Positions 1-11,028 of a stretch of 64,000 nucleotides of DNA are shown here, piece after piece. The DNA comes from Citrus sinensis (lineage: Eukaryota; Streptophyta; Magnoliopsida; Sapindales; Rutaceae). The notes beneath the pieces were generated by a model. That model saw only the letters and a list, made by a program, of their open reading frames with translations, did no database searches and was not told the origin of the DNA. The translations under genes and the position numbers were made by a program. Every line of letters starts with the position of its first letter. Positions within the stretch are counted from its first letter, which is position 1. Location of the stretch: positions 24,001,501 to 24,065,500 of the forward strand of contig NC_068559.1 in NCBI RefSeq assembly GCF_022201045.2, read 5' to 3'.

Positions 1-72
1 TCATTAGAAGGATTTGTAAAACAAGATGGATTGGAAAAGAAGTTACGAAAAATGCTCGTGGCCAGATTCTAA
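1..72 (+). CDS. Possible C-terminal end of an unidentified protein, cut by the window edge
   Basis: Frame 1 is open from the first base to a TAA at 70-72 and reads 23 residues, basic and partly amphipathic, ending in LVARF. It could be the last exon of a gene or element lying to the left. The open frame is short enough to occur by chance, and no family is recognisable. Confidence 0.2.
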   Translation, partial: SLEGFVKQDGLEKKLRKMLVARF

Positions 73-1900
73 CACAAATTAAGTGATAAACTTGTAAATA
101 ATACTCTGAGAATTTTGTAAGATTTAACAATAATACCTAGTTTTGTAAATAGTGTATGCTACTTTTGTGAACAACGTTAGTATTAATGTTAAAAAACAAT
201 AAAAAAATTTGATAAATTTTGATTGGACTGAAACTCAATTTTACTCCTTAATAACTTTGCCCTTGGTAATAACTAACAACCTAGGCGCAACAACTAGGTA
301 AATATTGTATGTTTTGGACATACAACTTACTATAGTTTTATTGATGGCTTTGCAACCATAACATGTTGACGCAATTAAAAGAACCCCAAATTATAAACAA
401 GCCAAGACTCTTACTCACTAGCGATATAGAATATAACAATGATTTTGTCAATCTCAATAAACTAAAATGTAGACACATTTTTGCTTTAGTGATGTTGATT
501 ATTGTTCGAAAGGTAATTTCTCAAAAATCTTCCGTCAACATGGAAAATTGGTTCATTGTCCATCTCGTAGTGTAGGCCTCGTATGTATTAAACACATTTT
601 TAGCTAAACTTAAATATTTTAGCCTTGTTGATCTCGGGTTTCGCTAATGCCGCAATTTGCCTCATTAGTGTCCCCCCCCCCCCCCAAAAAGCCGTTATAA
701 ATAAAAGTAAATTTGTAATTTAAAATTATATTATCCAAACAATATTATATAATATTGATTTCTAATTTCTTTTATTTTTACATTATGATAATCAATATAA
801 ATCAATAACTTTATTATTCAATAATACTATACTATAATATAATATTAATTATATTAAAAATATAATTAAATATTACACTATTGAATTATATTATATTACA
901 ATAATTAATATATACAATTGATTATTAATTAATAAGTTAATATAACTAATGATAGATACTTAAGCAATATATAAAAATAAAAACATAATATAAGATAGCA
1001 TTATTTAATTATATTATACTAATTAATATATAAAAATATACTATTATTTAACAATTTAATAAACTAATAATTAATACTAAAATATTTAATAAATTTAAAT
1101 AATATTACGTTAAAATTACAACAACTACGTACCATACAAATATATTCTCATTTCAATGATAAAGTCAGGAATGTCTATAAAAAGGCTAGGGACATTCGCG
1201 GCATGATGGTAATAGTAATATAAATAATATTATTAAATATAAGACAGTCTATATTACACTAAACACGATATTATATTACAATTTAATCTATCATAATGCA
1301 ATATAATATAGTGTGCCAAACACATTTTTAGTGTTTAGGAAATTCGAAAGTCAGAGAAAACAAATTAAATTAAACACAAGTCCTAATTGATAAAATAGGT
1401 CAGAACAAAATAGATCTCGTTTCTATTTTTATAATAAAGAACAAAGTCCTAATGATCACTTAGCTCTCAAGAGAAGGTTAGAATCAAATTAAATACAACA
1501 CTTTTAATTTGAAGTGTAATTAATAAGGGATTGATAAAGCTAGAAACTCCAACTGTTTAGGAAATATTGAAGTTTGTTGCGGTCAAAGAAAACAAATCAA
1601 ATTCAATACGAGTCCTAATAGACAACATAGGTCGGATCAAAGTTGATAGAATTTGTTCGTTTCTACTTTTATATTAAAGAACCAAGTCCGAGTGACTCAG
1701 CTCTCAAAAAGAGGTTAGAATCAAATTAAATACAGCACTTGAATTTGATGGGTAATCAATAAGCGATTGATAAAATTACAAATTTTTATACTAAATTTAT
1801 TTTATATAAATTTATTGATTGAATAAAAATATAGAATAATAGAAACAAATCATAAGCTGACCAAAATTTCAAAACCTGCGGAACAAGTCCCTTAATTCTA
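73..1900. other. AT-rich intergenic stretch with a degenerate direct repeat
   Basis: No gene is visible. A run of 14 C lies at 672-685. From about 720 to 1320 the sequence is almost pure A/T with many ATAT and TTAAT words. A degenerate direct repeat covers about 1340-1780 and is listed separately. The last 120 bases lead into the SAMDC promoter. Confidence 0.7.
1340..1780. repeat. Two-copy degenerate tandem repeat, about 200-240 bp per unit
   Basis: The block around 1365-1535 (acaagtcctaattgataaaa, then gtttctatttttataat, then gagaaggttagaatcaaatt, then gggattgataaag) recurs in the same order around 1605-1780. The copies differ by many substitutions and small indels, so the duplication is old. 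I recognise no element family in it. Confidence 0.7.
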
Positions 1901-2016
1901 AACCAGAAACCTCACGGAAATAAGGTGAAGGGACACAGCTGTAATTTAGCCGCGATAAAGTGGGGCAAAACGTCAATAGACACATGCGCAAGTCACTCTG
2001 CCCCCACCAGGTCATC

Positions 2017-2030
2017 CACGTCATATATAA
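2017..2030 (+). promoter_or_regulatory. TATA box and CACGTCA motif of the SAMDC promoter
   Basis: TATATAA at 2024-2030 follows CCACGTCA, an ACGT-core bZIP-type site. It is followed at the usual distance by a CT-rich leader (ccttctccctctcgtctc) typical of a plant transcription start. The distance to the spliced leader exons supports a start site near 2055. The exact start is inferred. Confidence 0.6.
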
Positions 2031-2054
2031 ATACGACCTTCTCCCTCTCGTCTC

Positions 2055-3011
2055 GGCCGCTCACTCACGCAATCGCAATAGCAAAATTTCAAAGACTCGG
2101 AACTCGATCGATCCTCTCTCATAGTTTAGCAAAAGTTCCTGATTTTTCTTTTATTCAGCAATATTGTCAAATTTTTGTAAGTTTCATTGATCTTTTGTTT
2201 TGTTCATTGATCTTTTGTTTTATGCACTTTTTTAGTCATTCATTGTTACCTGATTCGTTTTTTCACTCGTTATTTTTCAGGATTTGCGCGGAAATTAATA
2301 ACGTGTTGTTGTCGCGGCTAATACAGTCATCGAGATTTTTTTTTATTTTTGTAAGTATGCAATGATTTGAAAGAGCGAGTTAGGTTTTTTTTTGTTTAAC
2401 GGATTTGTTTTAATTATTATCATCAAGATTTGTTCTGTTTGTCTTGTGATTTATTTTTTGGATTTGTATTTCATGGATCTGTTCTGAAATCTTGTTTATT
2501 TTGGCTTGTTTCAGATAACATGATTTTTTTTTCCCAGATTGATGTTTGCGTCTGTTAGATAACATGAATTTTGTTTGTTTTAATAAAATTAGAACCTTAG
2601 TAATTTAAGCTCATTTATGAGCTTTGTTTTGAGTATTTGGGGGAATTGTTGGATTATATTTGACAGACTAAGTTTCAGTGTTCAAAATTTTCTTTTCCTT
2701 TTTTTTTTGGTGAGTTGGAGAGAAAATACCGTGATAGTCTTGAAGTTTTTGAAGCCCAAAAAAAAAAAGTCTGTTTAACATTGTGGCTGTACAATCTATA
2801 AATCTGGCATTTTGAGTCCTCCGATTCTGTTTCTTCATATTACTTGAATCCTCAATTGTGGTTGTAGTGCCAAAAGTTATGGTTCATTTTAATCTGCATG
2901 GAGATTATTGGGCATGCTTGGTTTTAATTAGTCTTTTCTTTTTCTGGTTGATCGTTTCATTGTGGTCTATTGACATGTCCTAACAATTAATATTTGGCGG
3001 CTTTTGATCAG
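2055..3011 (+). other. SAMDC 5' leader: two noncoding exons and two leader introns
   Basis: Leader exon 1 runs from about 2055 to 2176 and ends at a GTAAGT donor (2177). Leader exon 2 runs 2281-2350, between TTTTTCAG and another GTAAGT. The second intron ends at GATCAG (2310s to 3011 region, acceptor AG at 3010-3011), just before the upstream ORFs. Inside the first intron a segment of about 18 bp (ttcattgatcttttgtttt) is tandemly repeated. Plant AdoMetDC genes usually have introns in the leader, so the layout fits, but the exon limits come from splice consensus only. Confidence 0.55.
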
Positions 3012-3027
3012 GAACAGGCAGGACTGA

Positions 3028-3036
3028 ATGTTCTAA
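3028..3036 (+). CDS. Tiny upstream ORF of SAMDC (2 codons and stop)
   Basis: ATG TTC TAA at 3028-3036. The final A of its stop is the first base of the next ATG (TAATG), so it overlaps the small upstream ORF by one base. This tiny/small overlapping pair is a known hallmark of plant AdoMet decarboxylase mRNAs. The tiny ORF is thought to set how often ribosomes start on the small one when polyamines are low. Confidence 0.85.
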   Translation: MF

Positions 3037-3353
3037 TGGAGTCTAAAGGTGGGAAGAAGAAGTCTAGCAGTAGTAAGTCCTTATTCTACGAAGCTCCTCT
3101 TGGTTACAGCATTGAAGACATTCGACCCAACGGTGGAATCAAGAAGTTCAGATCTGCTGCTTACTCCAACGTAAGTTTATTTATGCACTCTACATTTATA
3201 CACACAAGAACATGAGATGATGAAACAAAAGCTTTTGTCATTGGAATTTGGATATGATTAGTAGACGTAGCAATTTGTTATCTTTTGTGAACAACTGATG
3301 TTAACATTCTTGTTCTTTATTGTCTTCTGCAGTGCGCACGCAAGCCATCCTGA
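3036..3353 (+). CDS. Conserved small upstream ORF of SAMDC (51-residue regulatory peptide)
   Basis: The ORF is split by one intron. Exon 3036-3170 codes for 45 residues starting MESKGGKKKSSSS and ending RSAAYSN, followed by a GTAAGT donor. After the CTGCAG acceptor, exon 3333-3353 adds CARKPS and a stop. The product has the Lys/Ser-rich start, the FYEAPLGYSIED core and the RPNGGIKKF block of the plant SAMDC leader peptide. In that family the peptide represses translation of the downstream enzyme when spermidine and spermine are high. The window therefore shows a complete, probably working polyamine sensor. Confidence is high because length, motifs and position all agree. Confidence 0.95.
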
Positions 3354-3595
3354 TATTCTCAAAGTCTGCAATCAGATCACATAGCGTGATCCATCAACTG
3401 TTAGTTTCCTGTAGTTAGTTATATTAGGTTTACTCCCCTTTTGTAGATCAACATCTTCCTCTCTCTTTCTCTCTCTTCGCGATTGTGGTTATTGCTTCTG
3501 CAGTCTCTCTTCTACTGTCATCATCCCTGCTGCTTCTGGTTTCTCTGCAATCTTAAAGTTAGATTTCAGCTGCAATGGTTTCTGCTGATACCACC

Positions 3596-4669
3596 ATGGC
3601 AGTCTCTGCAATTGGTTTTGAAGGTTATGAAAAGAGGCTGGAGATATCATTTTTTGAACCCAGCATCTTTGTTGATCCTGAAGGAAAGGGCCTTAGGCGC
3701 CTGACCAAGGCCCAGCTGGATGAGATTTTAGGACCAGCTGAATGCACTATTGTCTCTTCACTGTCAAATGATGAAGTTGACTCCTATGTCCTATCCGAGT
3801 CTAGCCTCTTTGTTTACTCTTACAAGATCATCATCAAAACTTGTGGGACTACAAAGTTGCTTCTTTCAATCCCACCCATCCTGAAACTGGCTGAGACCCT
3901 TTCTCTCAATGTACGATCAGTGAGGTATACACGTGGGAGTTTCATTTTCCCTGGGAATCAGCTATACCCTCATCGCAACTTTTCTGAAGAAGTTGCTGTC
4001 CTTGATAGCTATTTTGGGAAGCTTGTTTCAGGAAGCAATGCATACATAATTGGTGGGTCAGGCAAGCCACAGAAATGGCATGTATACTCTGCATCTGCAG
4101 AACCACTGATCTCTAGTGACCCTGTTTTCACCATAGAGATGTGCTTGACTGGTCTGGATAGGGAAATGGCTTCTGTTTTCTACAAAACCCAATCAGGTTC
4201 AGCTGGTGCAATGACCGTCAATTCTGGTATAAGAAAGATTCTTCCAGATTCCAAGATATGTGATTTTGAGTTTGACCCTTGTGGTTATTCCATGAATTCT
4301 GTTGAAGGGGCTGCTATTTCTACTATTCATGTTACTCCAGAGGATGGTTTCAGCTATGCCAGCTTTGAAACAGTTGGTTATGATCCTAATGATGTTAATT
4401 TGAACCAGCTGGTTGAGAGGGTGTTGGCTTGCTTCCAACCACGTGATTTCTCCATTGCTGTGCATGCTGAAGTTGCAGGAAAGATGATTGAGCAGAAATG
4501 TTTGTTAAATGTGAAAGGTTACAGTCGCGAAGAGAGGGGCCTTGAGGAGCTTGGGATGGGCGGTTCAATCTGGTACCAGAAATTTGTTAAAACTGAGGGC
4601 AATGGTTCTCCTAGATCAACTCTGAAGTGCTGCTGGAAAGAGGAAGAAGAGTATGAGGAAGATGGGTGA
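3596..4669 (+). CDS. SAMDC: S-adenosylmethionine decarboxylase proenzyme
   Basis: This is a pyruvoyl enzyme that decarboxylates AdoMet to supply aminopropyl groups for spermidine and spermine in the cytosol. It is uninterrupted in one exon. The usual plant start [16 protein letters not shown] (ATG at 3596) gives 357 residues. An in-frame ATG at 3575 would add seven (MVSADTT), so the start is slightly uncertain. Motifs, numbered from 3575: Glu16 and Glu19, equivalent to the essential Glu pair of the family; the self-cleavage site LSE-SSLF, where Ser76 becomes the pyruvoyl group; Cys90 in [12 protein letters not shown], the proton donor. The C-terminus is acidic, as in other plants. Translation is expected to be controlled by the two upstream ORFs at 3028-3353. 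The frame is intact and the length normal. Confidence 0.97.
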   Translation: MAVSAIGFEGYEKRLEISFFEPSIFVDPEGKGLRRLTKAQLDEILGPAECTIVSSLSNDEVDSYVLSESSLFVYSYKIIIKTCGTTKLLLSIPPILKLAETLSLNVRSVRYTRGSFIFPGNQLYPHRNFSEEVAVLDSYFGKLVSGSNAYIIGGSGKPQKWHVYSASAEPLISSDPVFTIEMCLTGLDREMASVFYKTQSGSAGAMTVNSGIRKILPDSKICDFEFDPCGYSMNSVEGAAISTIHVTPEDGFSYASFETVGYDPNDVNLNQLVERVLACFQPRDFSIAVHAEVAGKMIEQKCLLNVKGYSREERGLEELGMGGSIWYQKFVKTEGNGSPRSTLKCCWKEEEEYEEDG

Positions 4670-4826
4670 TTCTATGCTTTACTTTTTAATTGCTGCATCT
4701 TGTATTAACATAAAATAATTGATTGTTAGGCATATGGTCTGACGATCATGATGGTATTACTTTTTAGTAGTCTGTCATTAGAGACTTTATATGTTAATTT
4801 CTTTGTCTTTTGGTTGCCTTGGTTAC

Positions 4827-4832
4827 AATAAA
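4827..4832 (+). terminator. Likely poly(A) signal of SAMDC
   Basis: AATAAA lies 158 bases after the SAMDC stop, in a T-rich 3' region. It is followed within seven bases by the first unit of the 87-bp repeat, so the mRNA may end inside the repeat array. Confidence 0.45.
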
Positions 4833-4838
4833 GGTCTG

Positions 4839-5100
4839 TAATTGCACTTGCTTGTAAGCTTCGTGCAGACTTGTTCTAGTCTGTGGGTTGTTGATTCAAA
4901 GTGTTATGCCGGATTTGAACTCTCATAATTGCACTTGCTTGTAAGCTTCGTGCAGACTTGTTCTAGTCTGTGGGTTGTTGATTCAAAGTGGTATGCCGGA
5001 TTTGAACTCTCATAATTGCGCTTGCTTGTAAGCTTCGTGCAGACTTGTTCTAGTCTGTGGGTTGTTGATTCAAAGTGGTATGCTGGATTTGAACTCTCAT
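4839..5100. repeat. Tandem array, three copies of an 87-bp unit
   Basis: Units start at 4839, 4926 and 5013, each beginning taattgc(a/g)cttgcttg and ending gaactctca. The period is exactly 87 bp and only a few single-base differences separate the copies, so the expansion is recent. The array sits directly behind the SAMDC poly(A) signal. Each unit contains ggatttgaactc, whose reverse complement resembles a tRNA B-box, but no complete tRNA or SINE structure is present. Confidence 0.95.
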
Positions 5101-5104
5101 AATT

Positions 5105-8100
5105 ATTAATTAATATATGGTGATATTTGGTTATTCACTTGTGTGTGATTTTGATTTTTGATTTTTGATTTGTTTGATTGCAGTGGCTGATGTGTTTTGT
5201 TTTACTTGAGGTTATGCATCTATAAATGTAGTGTCAGTAGTGTGTGGCGAATTTCTTATTTTCTTCGTTATTTCTCCTTACGCGCGTTCTGTTTTATCGG
5301 TTCTCACTTCACAAATTGAAACCTCTTCAAAAAAACATTTTGATCTTCATTTTTTTTTTCCTCCCCCTTTTTTCTGCATGTCCTTCACCACCAAGAGCAA
5401 ATCCTACCTGTGTAATCATCTCACTCATCTCCGACTCTCATCTCTTATTTGAACACAATCATCCAACATTTCTCGCATCGGGAAGACAGCAAGCTTAGGA
5501 ATGCAACTTGTTGGCACGCTGCACGCGCAACCAGATTGGACAGAACAGAACTGATTTAGATGTAATTTTCTTCTACATTTGGTGCAGTGATGGATTGGAT
5601 AGGCATATGCAAATAGAGCCACTATAAATGCTTGGGTGTTATTTGATTAATGAGAGTCTTAATAGCAACATGTTTTTGGCATCCGACCCACATACTCTTT
5701 TGATGACTTCAAATCACAGACTTCTTGTTTTTTACATGAGATTTTACCAACCTTACGACCATGCCACTATCAACATTTTAAAAGAAAGTAAAAAAATATG
5801 TTATTTTTAAAAAAATTATTTAAATAAAAATAAATTAATATTATTTTAATTAAATAAATATTTTTTTAAAGAAAAAAATAGTAATTAAAATATTTTTTCT
5901 TCTTTCTTCTAATAAAAGTAATAAAATATAAATTAAAGAGAGAGAAAATAACTCTATAAAATTAAAGAGAGATAATTATTTTTATTTAAAAAATTTTAAT
6001 TGAAGTGTCTTTTGTAATCTTAAATGCTGACGTGACTCTTCAAATAAGTAATAAAATTTTATTTAAAGAGGTTTTTAAAGATGCTCTAAATTACTTATTG
6101 CATTATTCTCTATACAGATTTTACCCTTTACTCGTGTTTTATTGATTTCTTAGCGGTTCATGACCATATATTTCCCCTCATTGCCCAAGGAATCAGATTC
6201 CACCATTTTTTTTTTTAAAGCTTGAAGAATCAGCCTTCATTCATGTATGTTCGACAATTGACCTCTAATAATAATAATAATAATAGCGGAAGGCCGAAGG
6301 CCAAGTTTCCCCGTCTCTGGTTCCACATAATTTTTTGTATTACATAATAAACCATCCAATAACATCCTTCTTAGTATTCTTGTCGATACTAATAATTTAT
6401 TTCACAGCGTCTGAATTTGAACCGTTAAGCATGCATGATAAAGTAAAAGAATAATCCTCCCCTTTTTTTTTTTTTTTTGACTTTGCATATGATCTGTCAT
6501 CGATTATTTTTGCACATTGGTTTTTTTTTTTTAGGATCTTGCGCTTCTCTTAATTATGATAATAAAAGCTTATGCATATAATTAAGTATGGGGTATTCTT
6601 GATAAACATCATTCGTTGCTGTTGTATGATTCTACCTGCCCGCCTCTGAAATCTTAAGTGGGAGGTGGGGGCACGGGGGACACCCGCTGCTGCCTTGGTT
6701 TTAACTTTAGCTTTATATTCTCTGAAGAAAGCAATTCAGCTGAGCTTCTGGCTTTTCAAAATGCTTGATAATTAAATATTCACCTTGAGTGAAAGCTCGA
6801 CAGTCAACACAGCCCTTTGAACTGAACTTCCGGGGTCAAAATTTTTACTCATCATCTTACCTTCAAAATTCTGCTGCATACCTGACACATATCTCCACAA
6901 GTGTATTTGAAACCATCAGGGTATTTATTTTGTTTTTCTTTCAATTTTAGGGCGCGCTCATCTGTTTTAAAGCCTAAATTCAAAGTGATCTGTCGCTATG
7001 TTTTCAGACCAAAATCATGAACTATTATAATGCATTGTCTGTGACATTTGGAAATGGCCCAGTGACCCTGGCAATTATGGACTAGGCTGAGTTTGGCTAA
7101 AAGGACTTGGCATAAAGAATAAGGATATTTTAATTCCTTGAAAGCATGTCCCAAGTTAACTGGACCACCTTTGTGCACAATTTCTCTGAGTTTTGATAAT
7201 CTCTCTCTTTAATTTCTGGTGTATTTTTTTAAATATTACAATAAGAAATCCGTCTTAGTTCATACTAAATGAGTGGGTTTTGCCTCTTTTAACTTCTGAC
7301 GCGGGTTAATGGTTTTGATTAAAAAAAAGGAGTTGACTAGTTATTTTCCGAACTTTTTCTTTCATACGGGAGCAAGAACAATTTTTGTTTTGTTCTCAGC
7401 GTTGGAATCTTGAAAATCTGCAACACTTGTTAACATTTGAAAATTGTAGGATTTTGACTTTGCTAAAATCAATTATATGTATATATCTCTAAACAAGCAT
7501 CAAATTTTGTGGACTGCAATGCAATCAGGGGCAACTTTCAATTCTGCAACCGCAACAAGACATGTTGATAGTATGAATTATTGGATTAGGACAAGTAAAT
7601 ATCAATTTATTTGTTCATAGACTTCACTAGTCCATTCGATTGTCAAGGTGTCGGCATCTCTGTTTTATGCATATGATAAATATATATATATATATATGTA
7701 TGTAATTTTTTTTTTTTTTTGTGATAAAAACAATAAACTTTCTGAGAGAGATTTGGTGGGAAATCTATGTTATTGCAGATTGTTTGTTTGTTTCTGTAAG
7801 TCGACTGTTTGCACTTTATTTCCGGATGAGCAACCTTTGTCTATTCTAGTCCCTAATTTTAAATAATTGAGTAGAAGGGGCAATAGATATAAACAAATGT
7901 TACGTCAAGAAAACACCTTTTTGGTCTGTGATCTTGATCGTTTTAAGATGCAAAGATCCCAATCCTTTCCATAATGATATGGACACGTCACTGTGGATTT
8001 TTCTTTCTTAATTGGTGATTAAAAGTTAAGTGATTAGTGACTCACAGCAAAAAAAGTCGGGACTAAGTGACAAAAGTAGAGCAACACAGCTATAGGCTCA

Positions 8101-8298
8101 GTCGAAGAGGAGGTTTTCGTGTGGAATCAAGAGTTCAAGACCAATATTATTCACCAAGACACCAATTGTGGGCTCCTCCATGGCCCCCTAATTCTTGCAC
8201 ACATGTGTCCATGTATAAGATTGTTAGCTGGCCTCAGCATAACTAATCTTCTTCGATTCAATGCGTGAGACCACTCATTTTTTTATTTTTTTTCTGTA

Positions 8299-8332
<34 letters not shown>

Positions 8333-11028
8333 CAGGTGAGCATTGCTTTGATCTCTTTTAAATGGTGGGTATTGGGTTGGGAAGGTGTAATGTCGAGCAG
8401 TCGAGGTAATGTGTGCATTCTGCAAAGCGAAAGAAAAAAGTATGGCTTGCGTGTGAGTATGAATTTACCCTTCACTTTACGAAGAGTGCCTTTCTCAAGG
8501 GAATTTATTATTCTTTCTTGGCCTTTTGTGCAAACAACGAAGCTACCAGATAGAATTTGAAGTTCAACGACTAAGCACTTTCATGTTATGAAAATCCGAT
8601 GATAAAAAATCTCTTCTTCCTTAAAATTATTTAAAGATATATTTGATTTGTTTCCAGATCAGTTAGATTCTGGGCCATGTTTTTAGGGTTTAAGTACCTT
8701 GATGTGCAAATGCAGGAGAAGATTTTCTTCCAATTATTTATTTAGAGGTAGAACCAGTAGCAAGATATTTTATTATTCACTCCATTCCACCCTAGGCAAC
8801 TTTATTCCGTAAATATGATAAAATTACAATAAATATTTGAAAAAAAAAAAGAAGAAGAAAAACATAAGAAGCACGTTCAATTTATTTCTGAATTTTTGAG
8901 GTGGACATGACAATGAAGCAGGTCCTGTGACTGTGCAAGAATAATTTAAAATGATATAGAGGTTGAATTCATGTCCGAATTATCTGTATTGAAGTACAAA
9001 TAGAGTAGTGGGAGTATACCAAAGAAACGAAGGGGGAGAGACATGGTGGGGATAAGGATCGTCAACTATTTTGGAGGCTTTATAATGTCTTCTTTATTCT
9101 TTTTCAGGGACATTAGGCAATAGGCAGAGCTAAAAATCAAGTGGGTTTGTACAAATTGTTCGAAAAGGGGAACAGCTCCCGGACTCTCTATTCAAACCAA
9201 CCGAGTGGTAAAAAAGAGCAATAATTTCCTACTCATTTGGGACAACCCTCTTAGTGCATATCTTCATTAGGATTATGGTCAACTTCTACTTTTTATTATT
9301 TGACTCCTTTTTTGACTCTCTCGCTTCTTGCTTGGCTGGCAATAATTTCCCTTCTTGATCGGAAAGAAATTGAAGGAACAAATCAGGGTAATTAGGCAGG
9401 CTTTAAATGGAGCCAAAGAAGAACAAAGAATCCACCAAATGTGACGAGTACTCTTCTTTCTTCTTATTCCATCTTACGGCGTGACGACGTACCATTGCAT
9501 ATCAACTTCATTTTATGCGTCGAACTTATTCACTACTTATAATATACATCAATCTCACAATCCTTTTCTCATATTGAATCAAATGGGAGAGAGGTGCTTT
9601 TGTTAGGCAGCTAATATGGGACCCTAATTCCATATTCTACCTAATTCTATATTCTATATCTGCCTGTCAAATACATTTGCTTCTTGGTGACTTTGTGGTT
9701 GCAATGCAACTTTCATGTGATTTTAAATATGCATGGGCTAATCAGCAGGAACATCTGTCCAAACGGCTACTTGATTGAATTTCTTGCTAAGTTACTGTCT
9801 CCATCAAGTACTGAGCTTATCTAGTTATCTTGGACCCTTTAATTTATGTCCGATCGTTAATAATTAACCAGCCGATCAACTTTACTTTTCTTTTCATCAT
9901 GAAATGCATTAGGCAATCGATTTGAAGAAAGGTTTTAAAGATCAAGTCAACTGTGTTTCACGGGTCCACTTCGCTCGTGCACCTATGCACAAAGAAGCTA
10001 TGGTTATCATCACCAGCTTCCACAGTCTCAATTTGATGATTCACAAGCATAATTTGAAGCAATGGTTGATACCGAATTCATCGCCATTTGATCTTCCTCA
10101 AACGGCTACTGATGCATCGAGTTCATGTATGAGTGTAAAACAGAGAGAGGTGCAGGGCAGCTTTTGCTTTTGGATTGTTTAAGGGGACTCTTGTCTGTTG
10201 ACTGTGGAGACTGTGAGTTTATTATAAAATCGATAAAGCAAGAAACCCAACTGAGATTACTCAACAAAGCAAGAAATAATAATTCACCCAACAGAGATCT
10301 CACAAGGAGCTAGCAATTCCATCACCTCGAGATTCTCACCTTTCCGTAATAATTATTGAGACCAAAAGAAAATAAAGAATATGGAATTTGAGAAGCTTTA
10401 CTTTAAAAGAATGGCCGCTCTCAGCCAGATGGGAATGTTGGATTCTTAAAAATGTCCACTGTAGAATTATAGAAAATCAAATCAATGCAAGTCCAATGCA
10501 CTCTCTCTCTCTCTCTCATATAAAAATTGACAACAAAATGACCTGGCCCACGTACTCATTTTGATTAATTGTCCTAATTATAAATTACTTACAGTGCTTA
10601 CCAGTTAATCCTTGTAGAAGAAAAAATTCTCAAGCACCCCTTTTCAATAAACAAATGCATGATTGGAGGAATTTTCTTTTCCAATCATCTTTTTATATTA
10701 TCTAGATTTGGTTAATGTAGCTAATGGCTTAGCTTTTATATATGCTTTACCCTTACTTTGTTGAACCAGTGGCAGGCATGTTGTTGTTCACTTTTGCCCT
10801 TTACTAACCAAACAAAGTTGAGTAAGAGAGAGAGTATGAGGAATTGGAATTGTACTGGCTCCCTCGTGATGTAAACATTACATACTTAAAAACAAAAGGA
10901 AACAAATACATAGTTAAAACATTGGTTGTGATATTGAATCTTTCATACCATTCTTACCTGCTCCGTTGTTGCTTCCTACATAAAAGGAAGCCCTGGTTTT
11001 GGTTTTTGTATCAGTTGCCAACAAAAAT
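5105..11028. other. Gene-poor stretch between SAMDC and the NIK-type kinase gene
   Basis: No gene can be supported. It contains a very AT-rich block (5780-6070), an (AAT)n run near 6268-6286, long T runs (6463-6479, 6521-6532, 7708-7721), (TA)n near 7680-7697, a compound (TG)n(AG)n microsatellite at 8299-8332 and (CT)n at 10501-10519. A TATA-like word at 5222 followed by a pyrimidine-rich stretch (5250-5370) looks like a promoter and leader, but no coding frame follows. Open frames near 8261-8560 and 9922-10182 have no recognisable domain and an odd composition. The last 300 bases should hold the NIK promoter, with a TATATAT word at 10737-10743. Confidence 0.6.
8299..8332. repeat. Compound (TG)n(AG)n microsatellite
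   Basis: Uninterrupted alternation of TG passes directly into AG repeats. It lies in noncoding DNA and creates chance open frames on both strands that should not be read as genes. Confidence 0.95.

Noticed and set aside
4839-5100. CRISPR-like array
   Set aside because: Units are contiguous 87-bp repeats without unique spacers, in a plant nuclear context.
8261-8560. Open frames on both strands around 8.3-8.5 kb
   Set aside because: They run through a (TG)n(AG)n microsatellite and give low-complexity peptides with no domain.
9922-10182. 86-residue open frame upstream of NIK
   Set aside because: No recognisable motif, no splice context and no conserved start; likely chance.
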